Source: Dunaliella salina (lineage: Eukaryota; Chlorophyta; Chlorophyceae; Chlamydomonadales; Dunaliellaceae). From it: 23,072 bases of DNA. Position numbers and translations under genes: made by a program. The DNA lies in assembly GCA_002284615.2 (NCBI GenBank), contig MU069485.1, forward strand, positions 269,882-292,953, written 5' to 3'. Position 1 is the stretch's first letter. Every line of letters begins with the position of its first letter. Under the pieces are notes generated by a model. It saw nothing but the letters and a program-made list of their open reading frames with translations, was not told the origin of the DNA and ran no database searches. Shown here piece after piece: positions 1-8,340 of this stretch.

Positions 1-639
1 GGTCTGCGGACTCCGCAGGATGATCCCTTCCGCACGGAGCCTCCGCGGGGAAGGTCCCTCACGGACACTCTGCTGACCCTCCTCAGAACTTACCTCTTGT
101 CCACCACACTAGCATACATCAGCTTTTGTGCCCATGTAAGGGTGTGAATGCCTGCGTCCTCTTGCAAGCATGGATGCCCAACAAGCCCTCATGCAAGCAT
201 CCTTTACACCTCAACCACAAAAGCAAGGAAACATGTTTGCCATAACAGGCCAGAAAAAGGGCAAATCCCCAGAGGACTCTAGCTCAGCTACACGCGATCA
301 CACTGTTGCCATTCTATAAGCCGAACAGCTGGCAAGTTGCGCAACATATCCTGCATGTTCAACTGTAGCACATGCGATCACAAAAACATTCCTGAAAGTA
401 CTGCTGTTCTAATGCATGCATGATGCATGCGCAGCTGCTCCTGTACTAATGATGCCAGAAAAACAAGTTGCACAAAAAATTGGGATGCCCAAACATGAAA
501 AGAAAGTCAATGCATGGAGCTCCTCTGCCACTGCTGTTGCTGCAAATATCCAACACCATTGTTCCTCACAGATGCGGCGCGAGCAATTCGGCATCTAAAA
601 GTGGAGCCAGTTGAAAACTCCTTAGGAAAGGCGCCTGGG
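1..639. other. No recognised gene; flank beyond LINE homology
   Basis: No convincing coding sequence. Resemblance to the LINE C-terminal region to the right fades near position 640, although its reading frame stays open to about 507. The first 60 bases contain a small inverted repeat (GCGGA, one base, TCCGC) and GC-rich sequence. The true 3' end of the LINE may lie in here, but I could not place it. Confidence 0.4.
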
Positions 640-2047
640 ATGGGGCGCACAAAAAGAGCATCAGGGCGGCTTTGGTGCCGAGCAGGTGAGGCAATGTCAT
701 TTGGGAAAACCCAATCTGGAATAGCTCCAGAGGTGTTTTCAGGGATTTGTATGCCTTGATCCAGAAGTCTGTCATGATTGCAGCCATCCATGCTAATGAG
801 GGATGAGCCATACCGGCCTTTACTCAGGGCTTCTACACAGAGACTAAGGGCCGCATGGTGCCGGTTGGTGTGCATCCCACTCAGTGTTGGGTTGGTACAC
901 CTAAGCAGAACGTGATAAATGCTGTCCGTATTTGCACAGAGTGGGCATCTATCAGAACTGGAAAAATTAAAGTTGGAGGCATGACTCTGTGTGTACAGTG
1001 TATCCGTTCGAGACTTCAAAAGGTTTATTTGCTGTTTAAGGGTTATCTTTGGACTTTTCCAGAAGGAGTTGCTGATCTCCTTGTTTGCAAGTTGAGGGTT
1101 TGGGTTGTAAGCTTCAGTGTTGGCATTATCTGTGGGTGGTGTGGCATCGTTAAGCTTCTGCCATCTCTAGTAGTGGTATCCAGAGGTGTCAGCAGAGCCA
1201 AGCTTGTGTCTCTTGTGCATGTGTGTTTTAAGTTTGTCGCTCAGGTTGGTGAGACAGTGCATCGGAAGCGTGTGGAAGCGGTGCATGCCATCATTTTGTG
1301 GGGAAGAGGTCTTCAATGAAAGCCAATAGAAATTGTGGAAAGGGTCCCTGGCATCTGGAAGTGCAATGTCTATGGCGTGAGAGAGGGCTGCGGTGCGAGC
1401 GCAATCTTCGGCCCCCTCATTTTCTATGATGCCAGAATGGGCTTTGACTTTGTAAAAATGGATCGGGTGAAGGGAGTGCTCTAATATGGTTGATATTGCA
1501 TGAATTAGCTCTGCATGTAGGTGATACCTCATGCGCATCGGGTGAAGGGTTTGATCAGAAATCTGAAAAAGGCAGGATGCACTATCAATGGCAATTTTAG
1601 TCTGCTCGTGCTGGAGTGCCACAAGGATACCCACGAGTTCTGCTCTAGTGATGGTATTGGTAAGCCCATGGCCATTAATTAATCGATTGGATTTTATATG
1701 CAGTTGCAAGTGTTGGGAGAGTGGAGCTGTGTCCCTTCCCAATTTGTAAACACCTGAGCCAGAAAGTGCTGGGGAGTCGTCACCTTTGTGCTTAATCACA
1801 CTGTCATCAGTGTGTAGGTGATTTCCCTCCAGTCCTTGACTTTAGGTGTGAACGTCTTTTTGAAGTTGGCAGGGGTGAATTCTGCCCTTTCCTGAGGGCA
1901 CTTGTGTGAGCAGCTATGGGTGTCAAGGGAGAGTAATTGGAATTTCTGTTTCCAAGTATTTGATGCTAGGTGTTGGTGGGTACGCAGCGGCTGGCAGTAT
2001 TTGGTGGATCTAAGGGTAGCCAACAAGCTTCTGGTGTAACTTGCTTT
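640..2047 (-). pseudogene. LINE RNase H domain and C-terminal CCHC finger (nonsense and frameshift)
   Basis: The upstream frame (2,047-1,800) reaches ITYT and then shifts; the next frame reads DDSVIKHKGDD, which restores the first RNase H aspartate (about 1,807). Further RNase H residues are the Glu in RAELVGILVAL (about 1,640), the Asp in IDSASCLF (about 1,580), and the last acidic site in HSGIIENEGAEDCA (about 1,400-1,435), which reads E-D where GAD is usual. An in-frame TAG at 1,167-1,169 follows SGYHY. The same frame then continues (RWQKLNDA...) to CPLCANTDSIYHVLLRC, a CX2C-X7-HX4C finger found at the C-terminus of many LINE proteins. Similarity fades near 640. RNase H would remove the RNA template during retrotransposition. 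Confidence 0.85.
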
Positions 2048-2068
2048 TAGGGTTCGCACAAACGTTAT
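2048..2068 (+). repeat. Left terminal inverted repeat of hAT-like element
   Basis: A 21-bp inverted repeat that exactly matches the reverse complement of 3,476-3,496. It is preceded by the 8-bp target duplication at 2,040-2,047. Confidence 0.88.
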
Positions 2069-2210
2069 AGTTATATGTAACGTTATATTTATAACATGAG
2101 TATATAAAACGCAAGTTTGTGTTTGGACCTTGTTATGTTATACGTTATAAAGTTAAATGTTATAGATAACGCTTGAAAGAACTTCACACTGAAGTTTCAT
2201 GATTTCGTGA

Positions 2211-2906
2211 AGGCCGCGTTTACACGGGCTTGGCTCGGCTCAGGAAAACTCAATTTACTAGTTTCTAAGCCGAGCCGAGGGTGCTCACACGGGCTCGGCT
2301 CGGCTCAGAGACTCCGAAAAACTAGTAAATCCAGCCGGCCCCCCCCACCCCCCGCACATGCATGTGTATTGGGGGGGAGGGGGGAAAAGCGGGTGGGGAA
2401 ATGCATGCGGCATGGTGCTGTCATGCATGCACATGCACACGTGCGCACGGTGCCCTGCAGTTGCCCTGCAGTATCCTCCACAGCCTGCCCAGCATGCTAC
2501 AGCAGTTTCAGTGCACATCCAGCAGGAAAGGGCACGGATGAGGCAGTGGAAAGTGAGCCGAGCCGAGCTCGTGTAAGAATACGCAGAAAATGCTGGGTAA
2601 GGAAGGGAACGATCCTTCTAATGACTGGCCAGCCAGTCTCACCCGAAGCCTAAGCTTGGATGGTAGTTGGTGGTTGGTGATCTGATCTAGGAAAGCCTGG
2701 TTTCGTTACAGCTTGTGTGAACACGGCTCGGCCCAAAAACTCAAAAAGACTTGCATCTCGGGCACACAAGAGAACTATTGAAATCAAAAACTATGGCGAT
2801 GTTCCTCGCTGTGAAAGAAAATACGACATCATTACGGAAGTTGGGGTAAAGAAACTCAAGAAAACTGAGTTTTTAAGGTTGGCCGAGCCTCGTGTGAACG
2901 CGGCCT
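2211..2906. mobile_element. GGCCGCGTT-ended insert nested within the hAT-like element
   Basis: The left end reads AGGCCGCGTTTACACGGGCT and the right end, read in reverse complement, AGGCCGCGTTCACACGAGGCT, an imperfect inverted pair of about 20 bp. Inside are repeated GAGCCGAGCC / GGCTCGGCTC clusters (near 2,228, 2,270, 2,292, 2,555, 2,724 and 2,878), several next to ACACGGGCTCGG-like copies of the ends. This suggests stacked or rearranged copies of one small element. No clean 2-10 bp target duplication sits directly at the ends. An 8-bp repeat TTTCGTGA lies at 2,203-2,210 and 2,923-2,930, so the right boundary is uncertain. No transposase seen. Confidence 0.55.
2339..2384. repeat. Poly-C / poly-G inverted tract with central palindrome
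   Basis: A C8-A-C6 tract (2,339-2,353) faces a G7-A-G6 tract (2,371-2,384), separated by the perfect palindrome CACATGCATGTG (2,355-2,366). The tracts can pair as a hairpin with one A-A mismatch. The G tract, with GGGTGGGG just downstream (2,391-2,398), could also form a G-quadruplex. Confidence 0.7.
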
Positions 2907-2917
2907 AATGCAATCCT

Positions 2918-3136
2918 TTGAGTTTCGTGACTGTGAGGTGCTCAGTCGAATTAATTAGGATGAGTGAATTTGGATGTGGTGCTGAGGCAAGTTTGGGTGA
3001 CGAGGGAGAGGTGGAGGATGAACAAGAAGAGGCCAGGGAGGACAGGGAGAAATTTGAGGCGCAGGAAAGTGCAGCACAACTTAGGCACGCTCAGATCTGG
3101 ATGATGACATTGGAGCGCTTGATGAATAGGCTGTAG
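2918..3136 (+). CDS. Small acidic coiled-coil-like ORF in the hAT-like element (doubtful)
   Basis: A 72-codon frame rich in Glu, Arg and Gln (for example EEAREDREKFEAQESAAQLR) that ends in LERLMNRL, consistent with a short amphipathic helix. It lies between the nested insert and the right inverted repeat. It could be a captured exon fragment or a remnant of a transposon accessory protein, since DNA-binding accessory proteins of plant DNA transposons often end in similar acidic helices. I have no homology to support a function, and it may be a chance frame. Confidence 0.2.
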   Translation: MSFVTVRCSVELIRMSEFGCGAEASLGDEGEVEDEQEEAREDREKFEAQESAAQLRHAQIWMMTLERLMNRL

Positions 3137-3475
3137 ACGCATGCTGAGTGCAAGCAAACAGAGTGTGATTTTGGTCAGGACAATCGTAGCATGTAGAGCT
3201 GAGAGAGTGTGAAGTTGTGCAGGAATGATGGCTTGAGGAAAGGATGCTTTGCGCGCTTGGCGCAAACTCTGGCTTTTAGACATCTCTTTTAGTCACCATC
3301 TCAATTTTTGCTCAAAGTAAATTGGGTTAACGGTCTCTACTCATTGAGAGCTATCCAGTGATACCCTTGAAGTTGCGATTTGCTGAACTTGAAATCTGAG
3401 TATATAACGTATATAACATTTATAACGTTATATAACGTTATAAACGGGTTATATAATGTGAAACCATTTCGCCAC

Positions 3476-3496
3476 ATAACGTTTGTGCGAACCCTA
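3476..3496 (-). repeat. Right terminal inverted repeat of hAT-like element
   Basis: Partner of the left inverted repeat, followed by the second copy of CTTGCTTT at 3,497-3,504. The inner flank (3,397-3,460) is rich in ATAACGTTATA motifs mirrored at 2,061-2,160. Confidence 0.88.
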
Positions 3497-3504
3497 CTTG
3501 CTTT

Positions 3505-4806
3505 ACATCTTGCTGGAGGGACTGAAACCAGCCTTTGTTTGCGGTATCTAGTATTTCTCTGGCGTTAGGGTTCCACACAACGATGAGTTGCATAGGATAG
3601 GAAGGTGGAGTAGGATTGGTGATGGTATCAAACCAGTGGTGCTTGGAATTGGATTTTTCTTGCAGGGAATTTGGCAAGCACTTTTGCAGTATCTGAGTAT
3701 TGTTTGAGCCAGCACATATACGCGTTACAGCTGAAGCCTCTCCAGTGGGGCAGGAGCATGAAGGTGGCAACTGGATCTGTGGAATGGAGGGAGGAGTGCA
3801 CTGCGTGGCGTAGGAGTTTAAACATCATTTCATCATCGTGGAGGATGGCAGAAGGAGAAGCCAGTGTGGCGCACAGAGAGGGCGTCTGTGTGCGCCCCAA
3901 AGACCTGGTCTTGGTAGTTTGTGCTGAAATAAGTGTACACTTGTACATGTTGTAAGTATTTTCAAAATCAAGAGGGCTGGAAAACCTCTCCGCTGAGACC
4001 ATGCACCATTTATGCAGGGCTGATTGGATGTGGGAAGGAGTAATGAATATGTTTGAATTGAAAACCTTTTTGCTCTGGGCCAAAAGATTTTTCTGTTGAG
4101 CCTTTTGGCGTGAGAGCAGACCCATGACTTCAGATGCTGAATCCTGGACAGGGGGCTGAATGGTGGCATGGATGCCTGCACTTTTGGCTGCTTCGTAGGC
4201 TTCGAGCAGGGTTGTGAGCCTTTCTATAGTGAGCATGCCCATGCATTTGCCACTGGCATTGTAGATACAGGCGCATCCAGAGGTGGTTACCTCTGGCATT
4301 TGTGTTGGCATGGCAACCTCATCAGTTGTGTCCGAGTGAAGAGTTTCCTTCATGAGGTCAACACTTTTTATGAAAATTTCACATTGCCATGTTGGCATGG
4401 TATCTGTCTGGGGATTGGTAGGTTGGAAGTCAAAGGTGACATTCTTGCGAATTGCGCAGCCGGTAATTGAGAGCCATGGAGATTCAGATAGGCTCTGAGG
4501 ATTGCCTTCAAAGCCTTGGTTGACAAGACTGTCCAGGTCTATTTCAATGGCCAAAAGGTCTTCTATTTTCTCTGGTCTTTCCTCCGCATCAAAGGCTTGC
4601 ACATGAGCATCCAGGTCTGGATGTATTCGTAGTATTTCTTCAGCTTCCCATTTAGGATGCCACTCTACATAGATCATTTCACAGTCCTCAGAGAAGTTGG
4701 TCCTTTCCGCTTTTTGGGAGTCTGACAGGGATGCGCAGGCAGGGCAGTCCCAGTGCTCATTTTGCTCGCTCAGTGCCCGGTCATTTTGGGAGCATGCTTT
4801 GGACAT
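3505..4806 (-). pseudogene. LINE linker polypeptide between RT and RNase H (frameshifted)
   Basis: A 392-codon open frame runs from an ATG at 4,806 to a stop at 3,628. It begins with a zinc-binding-like pair (HWDCPACASL) and an acidic stretch including YVEWHPKWEAEE, which loosely resembles a chromodomain core. It ends with a hydrophobic and aromatic region (ATFMLLPHWRGFSCNAYM). The reading then shifts frame near 3,640 and goes on as VVWNPNAREILDTANKGWF...QQDVKQ up to the hAT target site at 3,504. I assign it to the LINE by position, shared strand and continuation into the RNase H part. I do not recognise a defined domain. The ATG may not be the true start, because upstream LINE sequence is missing. 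Confidence 0.6.
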
Positions 4807-4809
4807 CTA

Positions 4810-5560
4810 TGATGCACTCAGCCCCCCCAAGGTGAACAGGAAAGCAGTGACTTACCGGTACCATCATTGGTGCGGAAAACCTTTAAGCCAAACAGCACGC
4901 ACACCCTTTTATATTCCATCATATTTATCTCAGGTAACTTTCTAACTTGAAGGTTACATTGCTTTATCCGCCTACAAGGGCAGCTGAGCGGAGACAGAGG
5001 CCTGAAACCAGACCAGTTCAAGCAAAAAATGAAAGCAGTGCACAAAAGTCAGGCACAGCATCTCTTGCAAGCAGACACAAATTTGGCTAATTCTGAGACA
5101 TTAGCTTGGCTCATGAACAAATGAACTAATTGCGCAAGTTTGTCAGATCCTGGGAATGGCACTCCAGAATAATGAGCTCTTCATCTTGCTTAGTGTGCCA
5201 ATCGCATATTTATCTGAGGACCTGGATGATAGAATCATGAGGAATGTGAGTAGGGATAGGCTCCGGCCCTCTGGTAGAAGATCTTAATCTTCAGCCTCGT
5301 CCTATAAATGGCTGGTTGATTTAAATCATCTCTGAATCGCATGCACAGACCAAAAGTATGACAGCATGTCTGATCCATGAAGCTTTGCTTCCATCACAAC
5401 AGGCAATGAGTGCAAAGCAGACATGATGACGGCAAAAGAGGCAAACTGCAACAGCAAGTAACACGATGGCAAGCTGCAACAGCACGCAACAGCAGGCAAA
5501 TTGCAAAGCAGGCATGATGATGGCAGTGACTGCAAAGCAGGCATGATCATTCACTCAGGA
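4810..5560. repeat. GCA-rich repetitive stretch replacing part of the LINE
   Basis: This segment lies where the rest of the RT thumb and connection region should be, and shows no LINE protein similarity in any frame. Positions 5,400-5,550 hold imperfect repeats: the unit TGCAAAGCAGGCATGAT occurs near 5,504 and 5,531, with a one-base variant near 5,410. Between them are GCAACAGCA-type runs. It could be an inserted repeat or filler left after an internal deletion. Open frames across it look like by-products of the repeats. Confidence 0.5.
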
Positions 5561-6900
5561 GATAATGAGCGCTGCCCAGTTTGAGTGCAGGGTAAGTTTT
5601 TGGGCTTGAAATTTGAGGTCTTTAATTGTGCTTGTGGGGCGTAGTAGGTTATCAGCAAAAGCAGCGCTGCTGAGAAAATTTTCAAGGTGATTTTCTTTAG
5701 CATTGCAGTCTGGGATGCAGCTATGCTTGTAACCACGCGCCCCTACATGGAGCCATCGTAGGAGGGGTTCAATATAGAGCAGAAATAGGAAGGGTGCTAG
5801 TGTATCTCCTTGGATTGTGCCTCTCTCAACAGCAATTGGGTTTGTGCTACCTCCTGAGGACAGTTTCACCTGGGTGGCATTTTCATACAGGTTTTTAACA
5901 GTTTCAATAGCATCAGTGGGGAAGCCCAGGTCATACATAATCCAGAGCGTTCTGTCGTGGTCAGTGGCGTTGAAAGCAGAGGTGAAATCAACAATGAGGG
6001 CATATATATCTTTGCCAAATACTTTTGCATCTTCAAGCCCCATGATGACATTCTGGAGCTGGTGGATTGTACCTTTTTGGTTGCGAAACCCTGCTTGAGT
6101 AGAGCTTAGCAAGGAGTGTGCTTCGGCATGTTCATAGAGTGTGTTTGTGACAATGCGGGTCCAAATTATAGAGAGTGTTGGCAAGCCCAATAGGCCGATA
6201 GGATGATACTTCTGTCTCTTCTCCTTTATTTTCGTCAATGAGGATGGTATCACTGGTCTTCCATAGCACTGGGGTGTGGCGAGTGGCCCACATGATGATG
6301 AAGAGTTTGTGTATACTTTCCTGGATATCATGTGGAAGCACTCTGAGGATCTCATTCACTATTCCATCAGGGCCTGGTGGTTTGTTATTGCTGAGCGATT
6401 TAATGCACTCATTGAATGCGCTTTTATCAAGGATCATATATTGCAGCCAGTCTCTTTGCTGACCTCCTTGTTCTTCCTCTTCTGTGATGTGAGATTGGAG
6501 TGTGAGGGGATCCGGAACAGTTTCTGTTTTTCCAGCCTGTTCCCAGGGGTAGTTGCCGGGTACCTCCTCTGGCAGGTATTTGCCAGTTTTGATGTTTACA
6601 ATGCTCATTGCTTCTGTGTAGTACCTTTTAATGATCTGGGCCTGTCTTTCTGTTTCAGTCTCAATAGTGTAAGTTTCAGGGTCACGGAGGGCTTGTAGGC
6701 CTGCTCTAGGCTGTGCGTTTTTATCTCTGAAAATTTCTCTGTGTGCTTGTTTGGGATTTTTGTTAATCATTTTGTTCAGTTGTTTGCATGCAATACTGCT
6801 TTCTTTATTCCGTGTGTCATCTATATTTTTCAAGGCTCCTTTTGTGCTACTTGAAATGCTTTCAGTTTGCTGGAGGAGAGGCAGGTTGAAGTCTATGTAT
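5555..6900 (-). pseudogene. LINE reverse transcriptase domain (frameshifted, active site altered)
   Basis: The first frame (about 6,900-6,165) reads through KPPGPDGIVNEIL and SSYRPIGLANTLY, which are RT fingers motifs. Near 6,163 the frame shifts and resumes as WTRIVTNTLYEHAEAH. It then carries QAGFRNQKGTIHQLQ, the block A aspartate in ALIVDFTSAFNATDHDR, and block B in RGTIQGDTLAPFLFLLY. Block C reads AAFADNLL where an active enzyme has FADD, so the second catalytic aspartate is Asn (codon 5,648-5,650). The frame ends at TGA just after ALIIS (about 5,556), where the LINE sequence breaks off into unrelated repeat DNA. RT would copy the element's own RNA by target-primed reverse transcription; this copy could not. 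Confidence 0.88.
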
Positions 6901-6902
6901 TC

Positions 6903-7290
6903 TAGTCCCCCCTAACCATGCCAATCATTACTATCTCCATTGTTCCAGAAAGAACAAAAATGGAGGACCCCAGATCACTTTCCTGGCCCCCTAGAATGTC
7001 CCACACCTCCAACCTATGACCAATTTTCATTCCTAAAACTTTACAATCATAAACCTGAAATATGATGCTAGCATCCTGCATAATCAAAATTTAGAAAGAA
7101 CAAGGTCAAAATTTGACCTTTTTGGCAGCCCTTGTGCTTCAATTTCTCTGAGGGAAATGGCTGAAATTCTGTATATGCACAACCACTGGGATGTTCCACT
7201 TTGTTTCCTTTGCAATGATGTTCTTTTACTACAAGGGCTTCAATATCAAAAAATTATCCAATTTGGTGCAGTGGGTGGAGAGGAATAGAG
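6903..7290 (+). repeat. Dispersed repeat family, copy A
   Basis: This non-coding segment clearly resembles 21,230-21,610 in the same orientation. Both share the central block with GGTCAAAATT, GACCTTTTTGGCA and GGGAAATGGCTGAA, then CCAATTTGGTGCAGTGGGTGG near the 3' end. The left edge has ACCATGCCAATCATTA, whose reverse complement matches the ATGGTTGGCATGGTCA motif of the opposite-strand copies. It joins the 5' end of the LINE at 6,902. Confidence 0.75.
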
Positions 7291-7432
7291 GTTGGTGAAA
7301 ACAAATTACAATATGTATATTTTTTCAATCACACACTTGACATACTGTATTGTTAAACTAACGGTGTGAAGATGGAAGCCGCGGATTCGATACCTATTGA
7401 TCACGATTTCATTTATTGTATCCCATTTGCTG

Positions 7433-7535
7433 CGGCTGAAATTCAGCCGTGGGGTTCCAGTCGTGGACTTTTTTTTGCTCACGGCTGAAGGCTCAAAAGT
7501 ACACATTAAGAAGTGCGGCTGAACACGGCTGAAAT
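7433..7535. repeat. CGGCTGAA motif cluster with a 17-bp palindrome
   Basis: An inverted repeat at 7,433-7,449 (CGGCTGAA, A, TTCAGCCG) is followed by direct copies of CGGCTGAA near 7,482, 7,518 and 7,529. That gives five copies in about 100 bp, in both orientations. It lies between repeat copy A and the second LINE fragment. Confidence 0.65.
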
Positions 7536-7539
7536 CATC

Positions 7540-8340
7540 GCAACTGTTGTGCGGTGTGTGAGCTGCGCAGACAATACAAGGATCTGTCAGCATGCTGAGC
7601 AGCAACAGCAACACTCTCCGCAAGGTGATTCAGGCTGACTACCAAATACACCCCAGAGCGCCAAACTGCTGGACTGCGCAAGTGCTTGATGGTTTTCAAG
7701 GGTTGAGCAAGTGTGATGAGTATGTGCGAGCATTCCAAACTGGCGATCCTATTAGGCTGCAAGAATTTGCTGATGATTTGAGGTTGCAATTGCATAAGGT
7801 CTGGAACACTGATGACGATCATGCTCCGCACTTGCCAATGCCTCGCAACTCTGTGGCCATTTACAAGGCTTTCTTTGGTGTGCCTTTTCCTTCAAGTGTG
7901 CGTGCTCCTGTGGGAACCCCTCATCACATTTACCTGAACCTGTCAAGACATGTATTGCGTAATGTCAGCCGTTTCATTGCGTGCGGACTGTGCGATTTGG
8001 TCCCGTGAACAGATTTCTCCTATTTGTGATAGATGCAGCTTGCATGAGGATCAAGATGAAGTTCATGTGCTTCTCAAGTGTTCATGTCCTGAGGCGGGCC
8101 AGATTCGGCGTAGGTACATTGATTTGTTTCAATGGATTGATCATTTCTCCCAAGCCGAAGCTTGTGTGCAACAGGTCAGCATTCCTATGGTTTCTGATTT
8201 TCTTTCCCAGCAGAACAACAAACTTCCTCTTTGTATTTCTGAGCTTATGGATTTGTTTATGGCTGGCGTAGACCAGTCACAGACTGATTGGCCAAACGAC
8301 TTGGCTGAAGGTCCCCAAGACATTGTAACCTAACCTAACC
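7540..8340 (+). pseudogene. 3' fragment of a second LINE (C-terminal region with CCHC finger)
   Basis: A frame from 7,592 encodes APNCWTAQVLDGFQGLSKCD and continues to HVLRNVSRFIACG, where it shifts near 7,975 into the frame carrying ICDRCSLHEDQDEVHVLLKC. The latter is a CX2C-X8-HX4C finger like those at the C-terminus of LINE polyproteins. The protein ends with TAA at 8,331-8,333, within TAACC repeats. It differs in sequence from the minus-strand LINE, so it is a separate family or subfamily. RT and endonuclease are absent, as expected for 5'-truncated retrotransposition. The left boundary is approximate, since the LINE-like frame upstream of 7,592 is soon interrupted by stops. Confidence 0.7.
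8326..8340 (+). repeat. (TAACC)3 at the 3' end of the LINE fragment
   Basis: Three perfect TAACC units directly at the end of the LINE coding region. Several LINE groups end in a short tandem repeat rather than poly(A), so this probably marks the retrotransposition 3' terminus. Confidence 0.6.

Larger units (their letters stand above)
2048..3496. mobile_element. Non-autonomous hAT-like DNA transposon inserted in the LINE
   Basis: The ends are perfect 21-bp inverted repeats at 2,048-2,068 and 3,476-3,496, beginning TAGGGTTCGCACAAACG. They are flanked by an exact 8-bp direct repeat, CTTGCTTT, at 2,040-2,047 and 3,497-3,504. An 8-bp target duplication with TAGGG/CAGGG-type ends is the hAT signature. 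Reading the ends as 20 bp with a 9-bp duplication (ACTTGCTTT) is possible but leaves asymmetric ends. Subterminal AACGTTATA-type motifs recur near both ends, as hAT transposase-binding regions often do. No transposase is visible, so the element would have moved in trans. It is younger than the LINE it interrupts. Confidence 0.85.
640..6902 (-). mobile_element. Decayed LINE (non-LTR) retrotransposon with RNase H, 5'-truncated and interrupted
   Basis: Reading the minus strand from 6,902 down, the pieces come in this order: reverse transcriptase (about 6,900-5,555), an unrelated GCA-rich stretch (5,560-4,810), a linker region starting with a CPAC pair (4,806-3,505), a DNA transposon insertion (3,496-2,048), RNase H (about 1,815-1,380), and a CCHC-type finger (about 950). 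This order is typical of LINEs that carry RNase H. No endonuclease domain is visible: the 5' end abuts a dispersed repeat at 6,902. The copy is dead, with at least three frameshifts, one TAG stop and a changed catalytic residue. The clade is not determined. Confidence 0.85.

Noticed and set aside
2207..2653. 148-codon plus-strand ORF in the nested insert
   Set aside because: It runs through poly-C/poly-G and GAGCCGAGCC repeats. Its composition (Pro/Arg/Gly/His) follows the repeats, so it is not credible coding.
5321..5554. Cys/Ala/Leu-rich ORFs on the minus strand
   Set aside because: Overlapping frames are all open because of GCA/TGC repeats. No motif.
7384..7394. tRNA B box (GATTCGATACC)
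   Set aside because: It matches the B box closely, but no A box lies at the right distance upstream and no tRNA fold is visible.
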